Below are positions 22,598-32,505 of a DNA stretch of 64,000 bases, one piece after another. Position 1 is the first letter of the stretch. Every line of letters begins with the position of its first letter. The DNA is from Magnaporthiopsis rhizophila (Eukaryota; Ascomycota; Sordariomycetes; Magnaporthales; Magnaporthaceae). The stretch covers positions 1-64,000 of the forward strand of contig PYSS01000054.1 of NCBI GenBank assembly GCA_003049465.1, written 5' to 3'. Below the pieces are notes generated by a model, which searched no databases, was not told the DNA's origin, and worked only from the letters and a program-made list of their open reading frames with translations. The position numbers were made by a program, and so were the translations under genes.

Positions 22598-24406
22598 TTA
22601 CTGCCAGTTGGACGGGGTGTAGCTGCCCCAGCGGGGGGTTTGCGTGTTGAATCCCCAGCCGTTGTCGTTGTCCTCGCAGCGGCCAGATCCCCAGCTGGCC
22701 TTTTGGCTGGGGCTGGGCGACCGGGGAACCATGTTCCAGCGGCTGTCGCGCTTGGGGACCGGCGAATCCCACTCGCCGCGTCCCCAGCCGTTGCCGCTCT
22801 GCTCGTCGTCGCGCGGCTGCGAGGGGAGATTCTGGTCTTGGCGGCGGCGATCACTGTTGCCAACGGTGGCAGCGGCGGCAGCGCGGGCCTCGCGGGCGCT
22901 GATAGTCTTCGTGCGGCACTGCAGCGCCAGTCTCTCGTAGTAGTCGGCCAGATGGCTCAGGTCGCTGCTCTGGGACGCCGGGGTCGGGGGCGCTGGATCC
23001 AGGCGCTGCTGCTCTTCGTCGGGCTCGGGCTTGTGCGGCCGGTAAGCGTCGGTGACCGGGGTATTGAGGGGTTGCCAGTAATCGGAGAACGAGCGGATCG
23101 GGGAAGGGAACTTCGGTAGCTTGGAGACGTCGTTTCTGGGGGAGATGGTGTTAGCAGGAGTCTCTGGTGTCTCAGGGGTCTGAAGGCAGCGGGAAGTCAA
23201 CACAACGGTCTGTACTTACTCCTCCTCCCTCGTCGCGTAAGCGCCACCCGGCGGCGGCGTGTCCGACTTCTCGGGCCAGCACCAGGGGCTGTCAACGTGG
23301 CCCAGAGGCAGCTCGTGGGCCTTGCGGAGGACATCCGGATCGGCGCGGCGGACGTGGCCCTCGTCGGGGGCCGAGATCTCGGTCGTCTCAGGCCAGAAGC
23401 CGGAGGATCCGTGCTCTTGCTCGCCGCTGCTGCCCGAAACCTTCCTCGTGGTAGCTGTCGTGGCCGTGTGGGGCTGTTGCTCCGAGTCGTACGAGCCCGA
23501 GAAGTCGCGCGGGCGGCCGCTGTGGTCATCCTCGGGTTGGTAATCCGGCTGTGGCCGCCCCCACGATTGCGGCTGCTGGTCGCCCCAGTGGTACGCGGCT
23601 GGTTTGGAAGCGAGCTTGGGCGTCCAGTAGCTCTCTCGGTCGCTCGACCGCTGCCGACGGGTGTTCTTGCGGGTCTGAGTGCCCCAGGCGAACCCTCCGT
23701 CCTCCATGTCGCCAACTTTCCGGGCCTGTTTGCTCCAGATGTCTGCCTTCTCCTGCTCGTCGCTGAAGGAAGCGCGGGGTGGCTCGCCGAACCGGCCACT
23801 GCGATGCTGGTCGGCCTGCTCTCTCGGGAATTTATCATCGGGGCGGCGGTAGGTGTCGGGGATATCCGGCTCGTGGGTCTGGGCAGCGTGGTTGGGGACT
23901 TCCCAGACATTCTCGTAACAGTTACGGTAGGCTCGATCAGGCTCAAGCCGATCAGTGGGCGCCGTCATGCCCTGCCTCGACGGGGGCCTTCCACGGGTCT
24001 CGGGAACATCAGCAGGTTCGCGCGCAGCCTCTAGAGGAGGACCCGGCTGGGGACGTGAGGGCGCATACGAGCGGCGGTGCTCGCGGGGCGGGGGCGGCGG
24101 CCCAAAGATGGCGCTGGCCTCGGCTGTCGTGGCCGGCTGACCGCGCGTCACATCGTCGACTGGGGTGGCGAGGCGGCCGTCGGGGGCCACGAGCTCCGGG
24201 GCGGCATTGCGCAGCCATCGGATGGAGGAAGGATGGCCCTCACCGGGCTGCCAATCCGCGCTCTGGTGATGTGCCACCACGAAGTAGCAAGAGAGATCCG
24301 GGACGTACCGGTAGTAGCGCGGGTCCGGCCGGGTCAGGCAGGGCAGGTACCGGGGATCCCATTGCGGGTGCCAAGGGTTGTCGATGGGCGCCGGCTGGTA
24401 TGCCAT
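22598..24406 (-). CDS. GW-rich, mostly disordered protein, 574 aa
   Basis: Not a recognised family. Exon 1 is 23220-24406 and exon 2 is 22598-23135; GA|A joins ATREEENDVSKLPKFPSPI. The N-terminus is aromatic and folded-looking (NPWHPQWDPRYLPCLTRPDP, YYRYVPDLSCYFVVAHHQS). The remainder is rich in Pro, Gln, Arg, Asp and Ser. At least seven WG or GW dipeptides occur in polar surroundings (FAWGTQ, YHWGDQ, QSWGRP, GNGWGRGEW, KASWGSG, DNGWGFN, PRWGSY), clustered toward the C-terminus. A conserved-looking helix, LSHLADYYERLALQCRTK, lies in exon 2. The product could be a scaffold or RNA-silencing-related GW protein, but that is speculative. ATG at 24406. Confidence 0.75.
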
Positions 24407-25917
24407 GCTGGCTCGCAGCTGGTGTTGCTGCCGTTGGGGCGGGATAACAGATGGTTTGAGGTAGGTAATCAGAGCCGAGTGAGAGAGATGTGACGAGATG
24501 TGAGGTGGCGTCTCAAACAGGTGGCGAGGACGCGAGGGAAGACCAAGCACCCAGCTTACCACGCCGCAATCTCCCAGTCCTTTCGACTTTCTTTGTTCAA
24601 AGAGACAAGCTGTCTGGATCGAGGCAAGTTCTGCAACGGCTCGGTCGGAAGCCTGGTCGAGATAGAGGGTTTCAGGGCGCCGGGCGGCCCGGGACAGGTC
24701 TTCTGCCTTCGACGGTACCTACGGCAAGACTAGTTCTTGTGCGCGTTCGCGCAGCCAAGAGCTAGGCTGCACGATGCCAGTTGGGCGTCAAGAGAAAGGT
24801 CCCAAAGCGTCGACCGGATCGTGGGGGTGGGGTGGAAAGGAAAAAAAAAGAAATGGGAGCAGAGTCAGGTTTGGAGGAGGAGTCTTTAAATAGTTGGGAA
24901 TGGAGACTACCAAGCAAGACCAAACTCGCGGTGACTCAGCAGACCCAGGCACGCAGAATGGATTCGACCAAAGCTCAACAAAAAAAAACAAACGCAAAGA
25001 CGAGCTGGCCGTTCGTCTTCGGTCTGTAGGTATGCTCAGTATGTTTTGGCTCCTTCCTGGGCCAGCACTTCCCTCACCTTTTCTGTCCTCCCGTGGCCGT
25101 GACGCTAAAGCCCTGCAGGCCCTGTCTCTTGATAAACTGACGAAGGGGCCGGATCATTGGCATCTTGGCTCCACCTCCCCAAGCTCTGACCCAGTTACCT
25201 TCTTCTGTCTCGGTGCCATTTGTTCTTTGCACGGCTCTTCACATCTCGCCGACTTCTGTCTCAGCTTTGTCTGCATTGGACAGCAAATGAAGATGATTTT
25301 AATCATGCTACCCTTTGGTTCTAACGCCGCGACCATGCCCAACAAAGTTTACCGGAGAATGACCTCTTCTGCCGTGGCTATCTAATCCCCAAACCCGTTT
25401 CTTGTCCTCTCATCAAGGGAAGCAGAGGTGCCATGGAAGGACAGCTACAAACGGGCTGAAGGAATCTGGATGACCTCGGGAAAGCGAAGTGTGCATTGTG
25501 AAACGCCGAAACTATGCGTCTTTCTCCCATGGCTTCTGAGGAACCGTAGTGTGCCCAGCGCCAACATCTGTAGCCCCTCCGTTCCGTGAAGCCAATCGAA
25601 ACGAGAGGAGCCATCGTATTCCTGTATTGACCATTAACCCTTCTCCAAAGGGAGAGCAAACCACAAAACAACGACATGTAAAATCACAGGACCCTTGGGC
25701 CACACGCAACAACAGGACACAGCCGCGACTACGTCGGGGACGGGGTTTGGGGTATCGAACTGGTGGGAGACGGTGCAAAACAGGAGGCAAAACGGCGTGT
25801 GCGGGTGGTGCCATGCGTCTTGTTGAGGGCGGTGCTGGCAGGGGCTAACCTCCTGGCCAGTATCCTGGCCCTGAACCTCAAGTAACCCGGTTGGGCAAGC
25901 TGGTCGAGGTATCGCCT
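24407..25917. other. Intergenic, 1.5 kb, no convincing gene
   Basis: Promoter side of the GW-rich gene and 3' flank of the AMSH-like gene. A 163-codon open frame at 24894-25385 is of poor coding quality and was not called. Confidence 0.45.
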
Positions 25918-27784
25918 CTAACGTGGGCGCAAGTCCGTTACTTCAAACTCTATCTGGTCCGACAGATAGACGTGGCTGGCCGGATGCATAGCGTCCTTAT
26001 ATATCTCTTGCTCCGGGAGAGAGTGCTGGTGGAACGTGTGGGTGTGTGGGCAGTTGAGCACGTGCGGCAGACCGGGAGGGTCCGTCAGTCGGAAGACGCC
26101 GAACCTGCGAAAGCGAAGCAGACGCGTCGTTAGCCGAGAGCCCCGTCTACAGAGACGAAAAAAGAAAACTGGAGAGACTCACTGGCCAAACTTGGGCGCG
26201 CAAACAATGGCGATGGACTCGGGCGAAATGGCCTGGTAGCTAGCATGGGTGTGCAGATCGCGCGAGCTCATAAAGCAGGTCTGGGTCGGGTGGGTGTGGA
26301 TCCAGCCAATGATTATCATATTCTCACGCTCGCAGAACTCGTATATCTGGAACTCGTCCTCGGTCTCGCACGTGTCCGAGGTGCAGATCTGGTTAGGGAT
26401 CAGCAGGCCCGACGCGAAGAGCGCGTTGTTAATCGGCCGTCCGCAGATAATCCCGCAGAGCTCGAGCCCTTTTCGCGTGTTGGGGGCCGCGATCCGCAGG
26501 AACTCATCCTCGAGCCGCTGCGGGATGAAGATGGGCCGTAGCGGCTTGCCGCCCTCGGTGTAACCTGCCGGCAGGAACGTGACGTTCTTTCGCTTACTGA
26601 GCTCGTTGACTGCATGCCCTACCGTTGCCTCCTGCTGATCTGGGAGCTTGTCAGGGACAGTTGGCACTGCTGGAGGGATCGCGGGGCCAATCCCGCGCGA
26701 CTCCACAATCTTCTGAGGTCTAGGCGGTGGCGCTAAGTCTCGGAGGGACGGGGCTTGGCTAGGATACGGCTCCTTGGGCGGGCGAGACGGGTAGCTTTGG
26801 GGACCCATCGGCTCCCTGTCTCTCCAGCTCGCCGACGGCTCATACTGGATCGAGGAGGATTTGTGGATCGAGGGGTAGCTGTAAGACGGGACGGACGGCT
26901 GAACACGTGGCCCAGCCGGCCGCTGCGAGCCGCCGCGATATCTGTCGTGGCTGAAATCGCCGACGGCGCCATCAGAGTGGCCGTCGGGCCTGTCCATCCT
27001 CCGTCTAGTCTCCTGGAGCTGTCTCTGCAGGCTGTCCGAGTCGTCTGGCATGTTACCATGTGGGCGGGGGTTGTCCCAGTCATCCCAGTCCTCCCAAACC
27101 CTGCCTCCGCGGCGTCTTTGCTCCTCGTGCTCCGTGATGCCGGCTTGGCGCGTGGAGCGCCTCGCCGTGTTGCGGCGGTGGAAGTCATCTTGGGCCAGGC
27201 GGATGGCGAGCTCCTGATTCCGGCCGGCATCCAGCAGCTGGGCCGGAGACTGGTTGTTCCACGACAGGGCTGGGTCCTTGGCGACAAGCTGATCGTACCG
27301 TGCGTCTCCCGTGGAGGCGCGCTGCTCCGACACATGGCCGGCCTTGGACAGACGCTCCCATTCTTTGTAGGCGGCGGTGATTCGAGGCTTCAGCTCCTCG
27401 AGCTGGCTGAGAATCTGGGGGATACGGTCGTTCAGTCGCTTGAGCTGGCGTCTCCCCTCGGGGGAACTGGCGGCCGGATGTGTCGGGAACTTTCTAAGGA
27501 CGAGCGAACAGTGGCGAAGGAGGAGGAGATAGGCCTGGGCCGAGTTCCCCTCGTTCATGTATATCTGGCCCTGCACGAGGCTGTCAGCGGACCGGCCGGC
27601 CAGAGATGCCGTTGGGAAGCCGCCTGGGGTCGCGCGAACGAACCTCTCGATACAGCCTTTCGGCAGCGCCAACCCAGTGTTTCAGGGAGACGTCTGGGGT
27701 GTAGTCGAAGCTGTCTGCCTGTTCCACAATCTCGGGCACGCTCAGCGGCCTTCGCACAGGCACAGATCCGTACTGATCCGACAT
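25918..27784 (-). CDS. sst2: AMSH-like JAMM deubiquitinase (Sst2 type), 571 aa
   Basis: Zinc metalloprotease that trims Lys63-linked ubiquitin at endosomes during ESCRT sorting. Exons are 27644-27784, 26183-27570 and 25918-26104, with phases 0 and 2 matching. The N-terminal helical MIT-like/USP8 dimer region reads AERLYREGQIYMNEGNSAQA. The middle 250 residues are disordered and rich in Arg, Pro and Ser. The C-terminal MPN+ domain carries the JAMM motif: Glu in the preceding strand, then GWIHTHPTQTCFMSSRDLH with the two zinc His, Ser and Asp. The final exon gives FGVFRLTDPPGLPHVLNC and ends FEVTDLRPR, matching AMSH, including the two Cys/His-rich zinc-structural positions. Gene symbol follows the fission yeast orthologue. 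Confidence 0.9.
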
Positions 27785-28658
27785 GGCTGGAGATTAGGTC
27801 GGGGGGTCGCGGTGGCTGGGAGAAGTGATGGCTCGAGGAGACACGAGGGCGGCGGTTGGGTGCCGGACTGGGGGTGGTGGTTCGGTGGCAGATGGCGACA
27901 AAGCCTCGCGACGGTTGCCCGGCTTATGGAATGGCCATCGCTGCAGGCAGGGAGAGCAGAGAGGCGGATTGTGCTGCGAGACAACGCGGTAGTAAATTCA
28001 CGACAAAGTATAATTGAGTCCACCCGTGGGCTGCCGATGGAAGCGTGGGCAGGCGCCTCGGCCAGGAACCTTGTCGGCCAGATGGTCGCTTGGCGCAGTG
28101 CCCAGTGTCTGTGGGCAGGCACCGCCGGCGAGAGGCCAAAGAGTCGAGTAGAAGCGACAAATCAAAGGATCAGGGAATCCGATTCCTCTTCGGTTAGAAA
28201 CAAATCAACAAGCAGGAATTGCAATGCGGAGTGCCGTTTCGAAGTGAGAACGTAAGGTTGCGCGCGGTTGGGTTCGACGGTTCGTTGACCAAACAAGCGC
28301 CTTGTTCGAGTCGCTGGACCCCGCGCCCGTGGTTTAGCTTCGAACCCGCGTGCCAGGCACCGCATGACGTGGGGTCGCAAGCACGTGATGGGCGGCTCCA
28401 GGCTTTGTCATCAAGGCTCAGGTCGGGTGTTCTTTGGTTGCAGGTTTCCGTGCCCATTGAGATCCAAGCATGCAGCCCGATCGAGATAAGAACACAACCT
28501 ATGGGCTCTAAGTTGGAGAGGATCAATTGCCCCCACCACGTCCAGCCCCAATCTGATCAAATGGCATTCGATGGCCAACGCAGGAACAGGCCCGAGGAAA
28601 TTGACCTGCTGCAGCCACCCATAATCTTGACGCCCTTTTTAGAAATAAGGCTGGCACT
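27785..28658. promoter_or_regulatory. Divergent intergenic region, AMSH-like gene and MFS transporter
   Basis: Non-coding space of 874 bases between divergent starts. It must contain both promoters; no specific box stands out. Confidence 0.45.
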
Positions 28659-30203
28659 ATGTCAGAAAAGGCCGCGCCAGTGATGGCTTCGTTAGGTGCG
28701 CCCACAGACACGCCATACACGACCTGGACAGTTCGCAACCGACGCCTCCTCGTCTGCTTGCTCGGCTATCTCGCCTTGGCCTCATCCCTCACTGCCACCA
28801 TCTACTTTCCTCTCATCGAGCTGTTGGCCGAGCGGTATGCCGTCTCAACACAGGCCATTAATCTCACCATCACCATGTTCATCGTCGTCCAGGGCATTAC
28901 CCCTTCGCTATGGTCCCCCTTATCCGACTCATGGGGCAGGCGGCCCGTCTACCTGGTCACCTTTGCCATCTTCACTGCCGCCTCCCTGGGTCTGTCAATC
29001 GTCGACAGGGACTACCCCGCACTCTTGATGCTGCGGGCACTGCAGAGCCTGGGCAGCTCCGCCGTCGTCTCCCTGGCCTACGCCACCGTATCCGACGTGA
29101 TTGTCCACTCGGAGCGCGGCTCGTACCTAGCGCCGTTCCTGGCGACCGTCAACGTCGGCCCTTGCATAGGGCCCGTGGTCGGCGGTGGCGTGGCCATGGC
29201 CGCCGGGGACCCGAGGTGGTGCTTTCGCGTCCTCCTCATCTTTGGGGCGAGCTCTGCGCTGCTGGTCGGCTTTTTGATGCCCGAGTCAGGCCGGTCCATT
29301 GTCGGCAACGGGGATGTCCCTGCGCGGGGGCTCTGGAGGACATGGTGGGATCTTATTCACTGTCCCGTCGCATTCAAGGCGACGCAAGCAAGCTCGTCTG
29401 GTGGCAGTGGATCAGACCTCGACCCCTCGGAACCTGTGGGTGGCGTGAACCGCGTCAAGACAGGAAAAGGGAGGTTTGTGGTCCCCAACCCTTTGGCATC
29501 ATTACGGCTGGTCTTCTACCGCGACACGTTCCTCATCCTTTGGCTGTCGGGTCTTCCGTCGGCGATCCTCTTCTGCGTTCAGGCCTCCATATCGCCGATA
29601 TTCACACAGCGATATGGCTTCAACATCTTGCAAGTTTCCCTCTGCTTCCTCGCCGGGGGCGCCGGGGTGCTTGCGGCCGGCTTCGTGTCTGGCAGGCTTA
29701 TGGACTGGAATTACAAACATGTCGCCAGGAAAGCCGGCTTCTCGATCGATCGTGTCCGCGGCGATGACATGAAAAATTTCCCCATCGAGCAGGCCAGGTC
29801 TCGCGGATCTGTAACCATCATCGTTGTGTCCATGTTCGCTGTTATTGGGTACGGCTGGGCCGTCGACTTCATCACTCATCCTGCCGTCCCCTTGATTTTG
29901 CAGGCATACATTGGCTGCAAGTGTGCCACCCTGCACCAGATATACGGCGCTCTCATCGTGGATGTCTTTCCAGAGAAGTCCGGCACTGCTGCCGCTTCCA
30001 AGAACATAACCCGGTGTGCCCTAGCGGGACTTTTCGTCGCAGTACTGGATCCTATGGTTCAGGGTATGGGATATGGATGGGTTTTCACGCTGTTAGGGCT
30101 CGTAGAGGCCGTAACTTGCGTTGCTGCTGTTATCACGCTAAACCAATGCGGCCACAGATGGAGGAGCGAACGTCTTCCGGAGGATTCGACCGAGCACAGA
30201 TAA
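28659..30203 (+). CDS. MFS drug/polyamine-type transporter (DHA1), 514 aa
   Basis: Proton-coupled exporter of the 12-helix DHA1 branch (Qdr/Dtr1/Flr1-like). A hydrophilic start (MSEKAAPVMASLGAP) is followed by helix 1 LLVCLLGYLALASSLTATIY and helix 2 INLTITMFIVVQGITPSLW. Motif A is SDSWGRRPVYL; the helix 5 motif-C-type region is FLATVNVGPCIGPVVGGGVA. A central polar loop (about residues 225-275) separates the two six-helix halves, and the second half ends VFTLLGLVEAVTCVAAVITL. The gene is one uninterrupted exon of normal family length. Substrate unknown. Confidence 0.87.
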   Translation: MSEKAAPVMASLGAPTDTPYTTWTVRNRRLLVCLLGYLALASSLTATIYFPLIELLAERYAVSTQAINLTITMFIVVQGITPSLWSPLSDSWGRRPVYLVTFAIFTAASLGLSIVDRDYPALLMLRALQSLGSSAVVSLAYATVSDVIVHSERGSYLAPFLATVNVGPCIGPVVGGGVAMAAGDPRWCFRVLLIFGASSALLVGFLMPESGRSIVGNGDVPARGLWRTWWDLIHCPVAFKATQASSSGGSGSDLDPSEPVGGVNRVKTGKGRFVVPNPLASLRLVFYRDTFLILWLSGLPSAILFCVQASISPIFTQRYGFNILQVSLCFLAGGAGVLAAGFVSGRLMDWNYKHVARKAGFSIDRVRGDDMKNFPIEQARSRGSVTIIVVSMFAVIGYGWAVDFITHPAVPLILQAYIGCKCATLHQIYGALIVDVFPEKSGTAAASKNITRCALAGLFVAVLDPMVQGMGYGWVFTLLGLVEAVTCVAAVITLNQCGHRWRSERLPEDSTEHR

Positions 30204-30306
30204 TCACGTCATTCATTGGATACGAAACAGCAAACTCCGAGACGAATGGAGATCCCCCAGAGCAAACGAGCAAGCCATCCAGCCAGGGCCCATGAGTCCA
30301 GGCAGC

Positions 30307-32005
30307 CTAAACTTCAGCGTAGGCAGCCAGAGGCTGATGCATGACCCCGGTCACTTCTCCTTGCGCAGTTATCGGGAACTCCGCGCTTTCAGGCTCCCCC
30401 ATCCAACAAGGAAGGTCGAGCTCCAGGAGCTCCATGCCAGAGTCTTCCTCCCTGCTCGAAAGTGACGCGCTGCTCCTGGGAGAATCGGGGGTCAGAGGAT
30501 CAGGCTCCCCCATCCAACAAGGAAGGTTGAACTCCAGGAGCTCCGTGTCAGAGTCTTCCTCGCTGCTCGAAGGAGACGCGCTGCTCCTTGGGGAATCGAG
30601 GGTCAGAGGATCAGGACTCAAGCCGTGATCGAGGGAGTATTCCTCATAGCCGTGCGGGTATCTAGCCAAAAGCTCTCTCATCGTGTCCATGACCCTAACA
30701 CGACAGAAACCAGACACATCAGTGCACTGTTATGATGCCGGAAGTGAAAGCACCGGGAACTTCTTACAGTCCACGGCGTTTGAGCGAGCCCGGGTACAAG
30801 GAAGAGGCGTGGAGATCGAATCGCCTTGTTGGTTGGTGTTGTCAGTTCACTGGCAAAATTGTCGGTTTTCTCCCATGGTACGTCCGCACTCACCGGATTG
30901 ACTTACAAGCGATAGAGAAGCCCGCGACTCTCGAAGTCGTCTGCCGGCTCAGAAGGAGGATTGCAAAGACTATACTTGTTAATGTACTCCGATGTCATTC
31001 TGTGGCGCGGAGCCCACCAGGGGCCAAGATCGTCTACGGACGCCGTTAGCGCGGGCCTGAGTAAAGTCGAGGCACAGCACCATGAAGCAATAGGGAGCGC
31101 CCACATTCATTGTGTGCGTATATAGGCACCGCATCATAAACCACCGGGTGGCCCGTGGTCGTGTCAACCGAGGCATTCCCATCCCACAGATCGCCATGAA
31201 CAAGCGTCGGGACCAAGGTCCGACCTTCGGTCTCCAGCGGCCGTAGGAGCCGAGGGATCGCTATGGCCAAGACCCCATCGCGGAGGCGCCGCATCTCCTC
31301 GTCGGGCCCGTGAGTGCGCTCCTCGAGCTCGAACTCGGCTTTGATGCCGAGCGTGAAGCACTCCTCCCAGCTGCGGCTCGGCGGGAAGAACTGGGGGTTG
31401 CGCCCGCTGTAAGTCACATACGGGAGCCCGAACTCTCCGTCTGCCGAGGCGCCTCTTTGGTGCATCTTGGCGAGGAGCGCGGGAAAGTCGCCCACGTCGG
31501 GGATGTCGCCCGACATCGTAACGAAGCGGCAGACAAAGAAGTAGATGTCGTCCTCTTCCTCATACGCGCCCCATGCGATGGGCTCGGGGACCATCTCGGG
31601 CATGATTGAGTGGAGCTTCGTCATGGAGGCGAACTCAGACGAGATCATGTTCCTGCCATGTTGGAATTGGTTCACCTGTTGCGTGTCGAAGCCATCACGT
31701 AAATTCTCAGATCCCCATTGGAATGAGAGGCTGGCCAACCTTGATGAAGAAGGGCGTGTCTGTCCCATCCGCGCCCGTCGCCTCAATCTTGGCGGTTCGC
31801 GCCCAAAACGACTTTCCGCTGGGGGAGATGCCGTGGACAGTGGTCCCCACAGGCAGCTCTTTTGGGCCAACGGCCAGTGTCAGCATGCAAGTGCTTGGCG
31901 ACCCGTGTCCAGGGGCGGCTAGTTCTCACTCTTCCGCACCCCAGGATCGACGTAGCCGATGACGTGGGCAGGGACCGGAATCTCCCTGTCCCATTTATCA
32001 GCCAT
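30307..32005 (-). CDS. Fructosamine-3-kinase-like protein with repeated tail, 445 aa
   Basis: Family enzymes phosphorylate ketosamines on glycated proteins; fungal members are often uncharacterised APH-fold kinases. Six exons: 31930-32005, 31740-31858, 31105-31675, 30907-31033, 30768-30824 and 30307-30694. All phases agree, giving TPFFIKVNQFQHGRNMISSE, MTKLHSIMPEMVPEPIAWGA, the catalytic loop LVHGDLWDGNASVDTTTG (HGDLWxGN), AHNEYDLGPWWAPRHRM and FESRGLLYRLRFDLHASSLY. The kinase ends about MDTMRELLARYPHGYEEY. The last 110 residues are an extra acidic Ser/Pro tail built of two 37-residue tandem copies, which normal family members lack. A second in-frame ATG lies at 32023. Neighbouring NACHT and HET genes place it in an accessory block. 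Confidence 0.82.
30390..30611 (-). repeat. 111-bp tandem duplication in FN3K-like tail
   Basis: Two copies, 30390-30500 and 30501-30611, about 90% identical and in frame. Each encodes a 37-residue unit: PDPLT-D-SPRSSAS, an acidic Ser-Glu-Asp stretch, and LPCWMGE. Confidence 0.9.
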
Positions 32006-32023
32006 GCTTCCCTGGGCGGCCAT

Positions 32024-32505
32024 TTTGCGAGGGTTCTTCGAAAGCAGCAAAATCAATCCAAGTGTCATTATTGCCCTGAAAACTCCTCTCACATCTGAGG
32101 GCGGGGGCTGAGACGTCGAACGGGACAAGCCCTTCTTTTACCATCACTTGGCATACCCCACTCTAACCATCCTTCTTCGATGTTCGGGCTTCTCGCCGTG
32201 CCTCTGCAGGCTCACAGTGCTAGAGGCTAGGATTGGTGGACCGCCTGCATAGCCGCGGACGAAACGCCACTTTTGTCATGTGCCAGCCAGTCATAATGCA
32301 CGGCCTCTTTCTAGTCCTAGCCACTATAGACCCTCTCCCAAGAGCGCGGGCTCCCTCAGCCAGCCCCCACTCGTCCCCCGCGCGGGTTGATTGTTGGGGA
32401 TCTCGGCCGGGGGTCCCCATCTCTTGGACCCGATCCTCACATGACACTAATCGGGATTGGATCCTTCTACGACGCTCGGGCTCTTCCGCTGCCGGCCGGT
32501 GAAAA
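32024..32505. promoter_or_regulatory. Divergent region, FN3K-like gene and NACHT gene
   Basis: Just under 500 bases between the divergent starts of the kinase-like gene and the NACHT-WD40 gene. No coding evidence. Confidence 0.45.

Noticed and set aside
24894..25385. 163-codon plus-strand open frame
   Set aside because: Composition changes along its length, it has no family motif, and it overlaps what should be promoter and 3' flank sequence.
28262..28345. tRNA-like words (GGTTCGA, CTTCGAACCC)
   Set aside because: No acceptor stem, anticodon arm or matching T stem can be formed around them.
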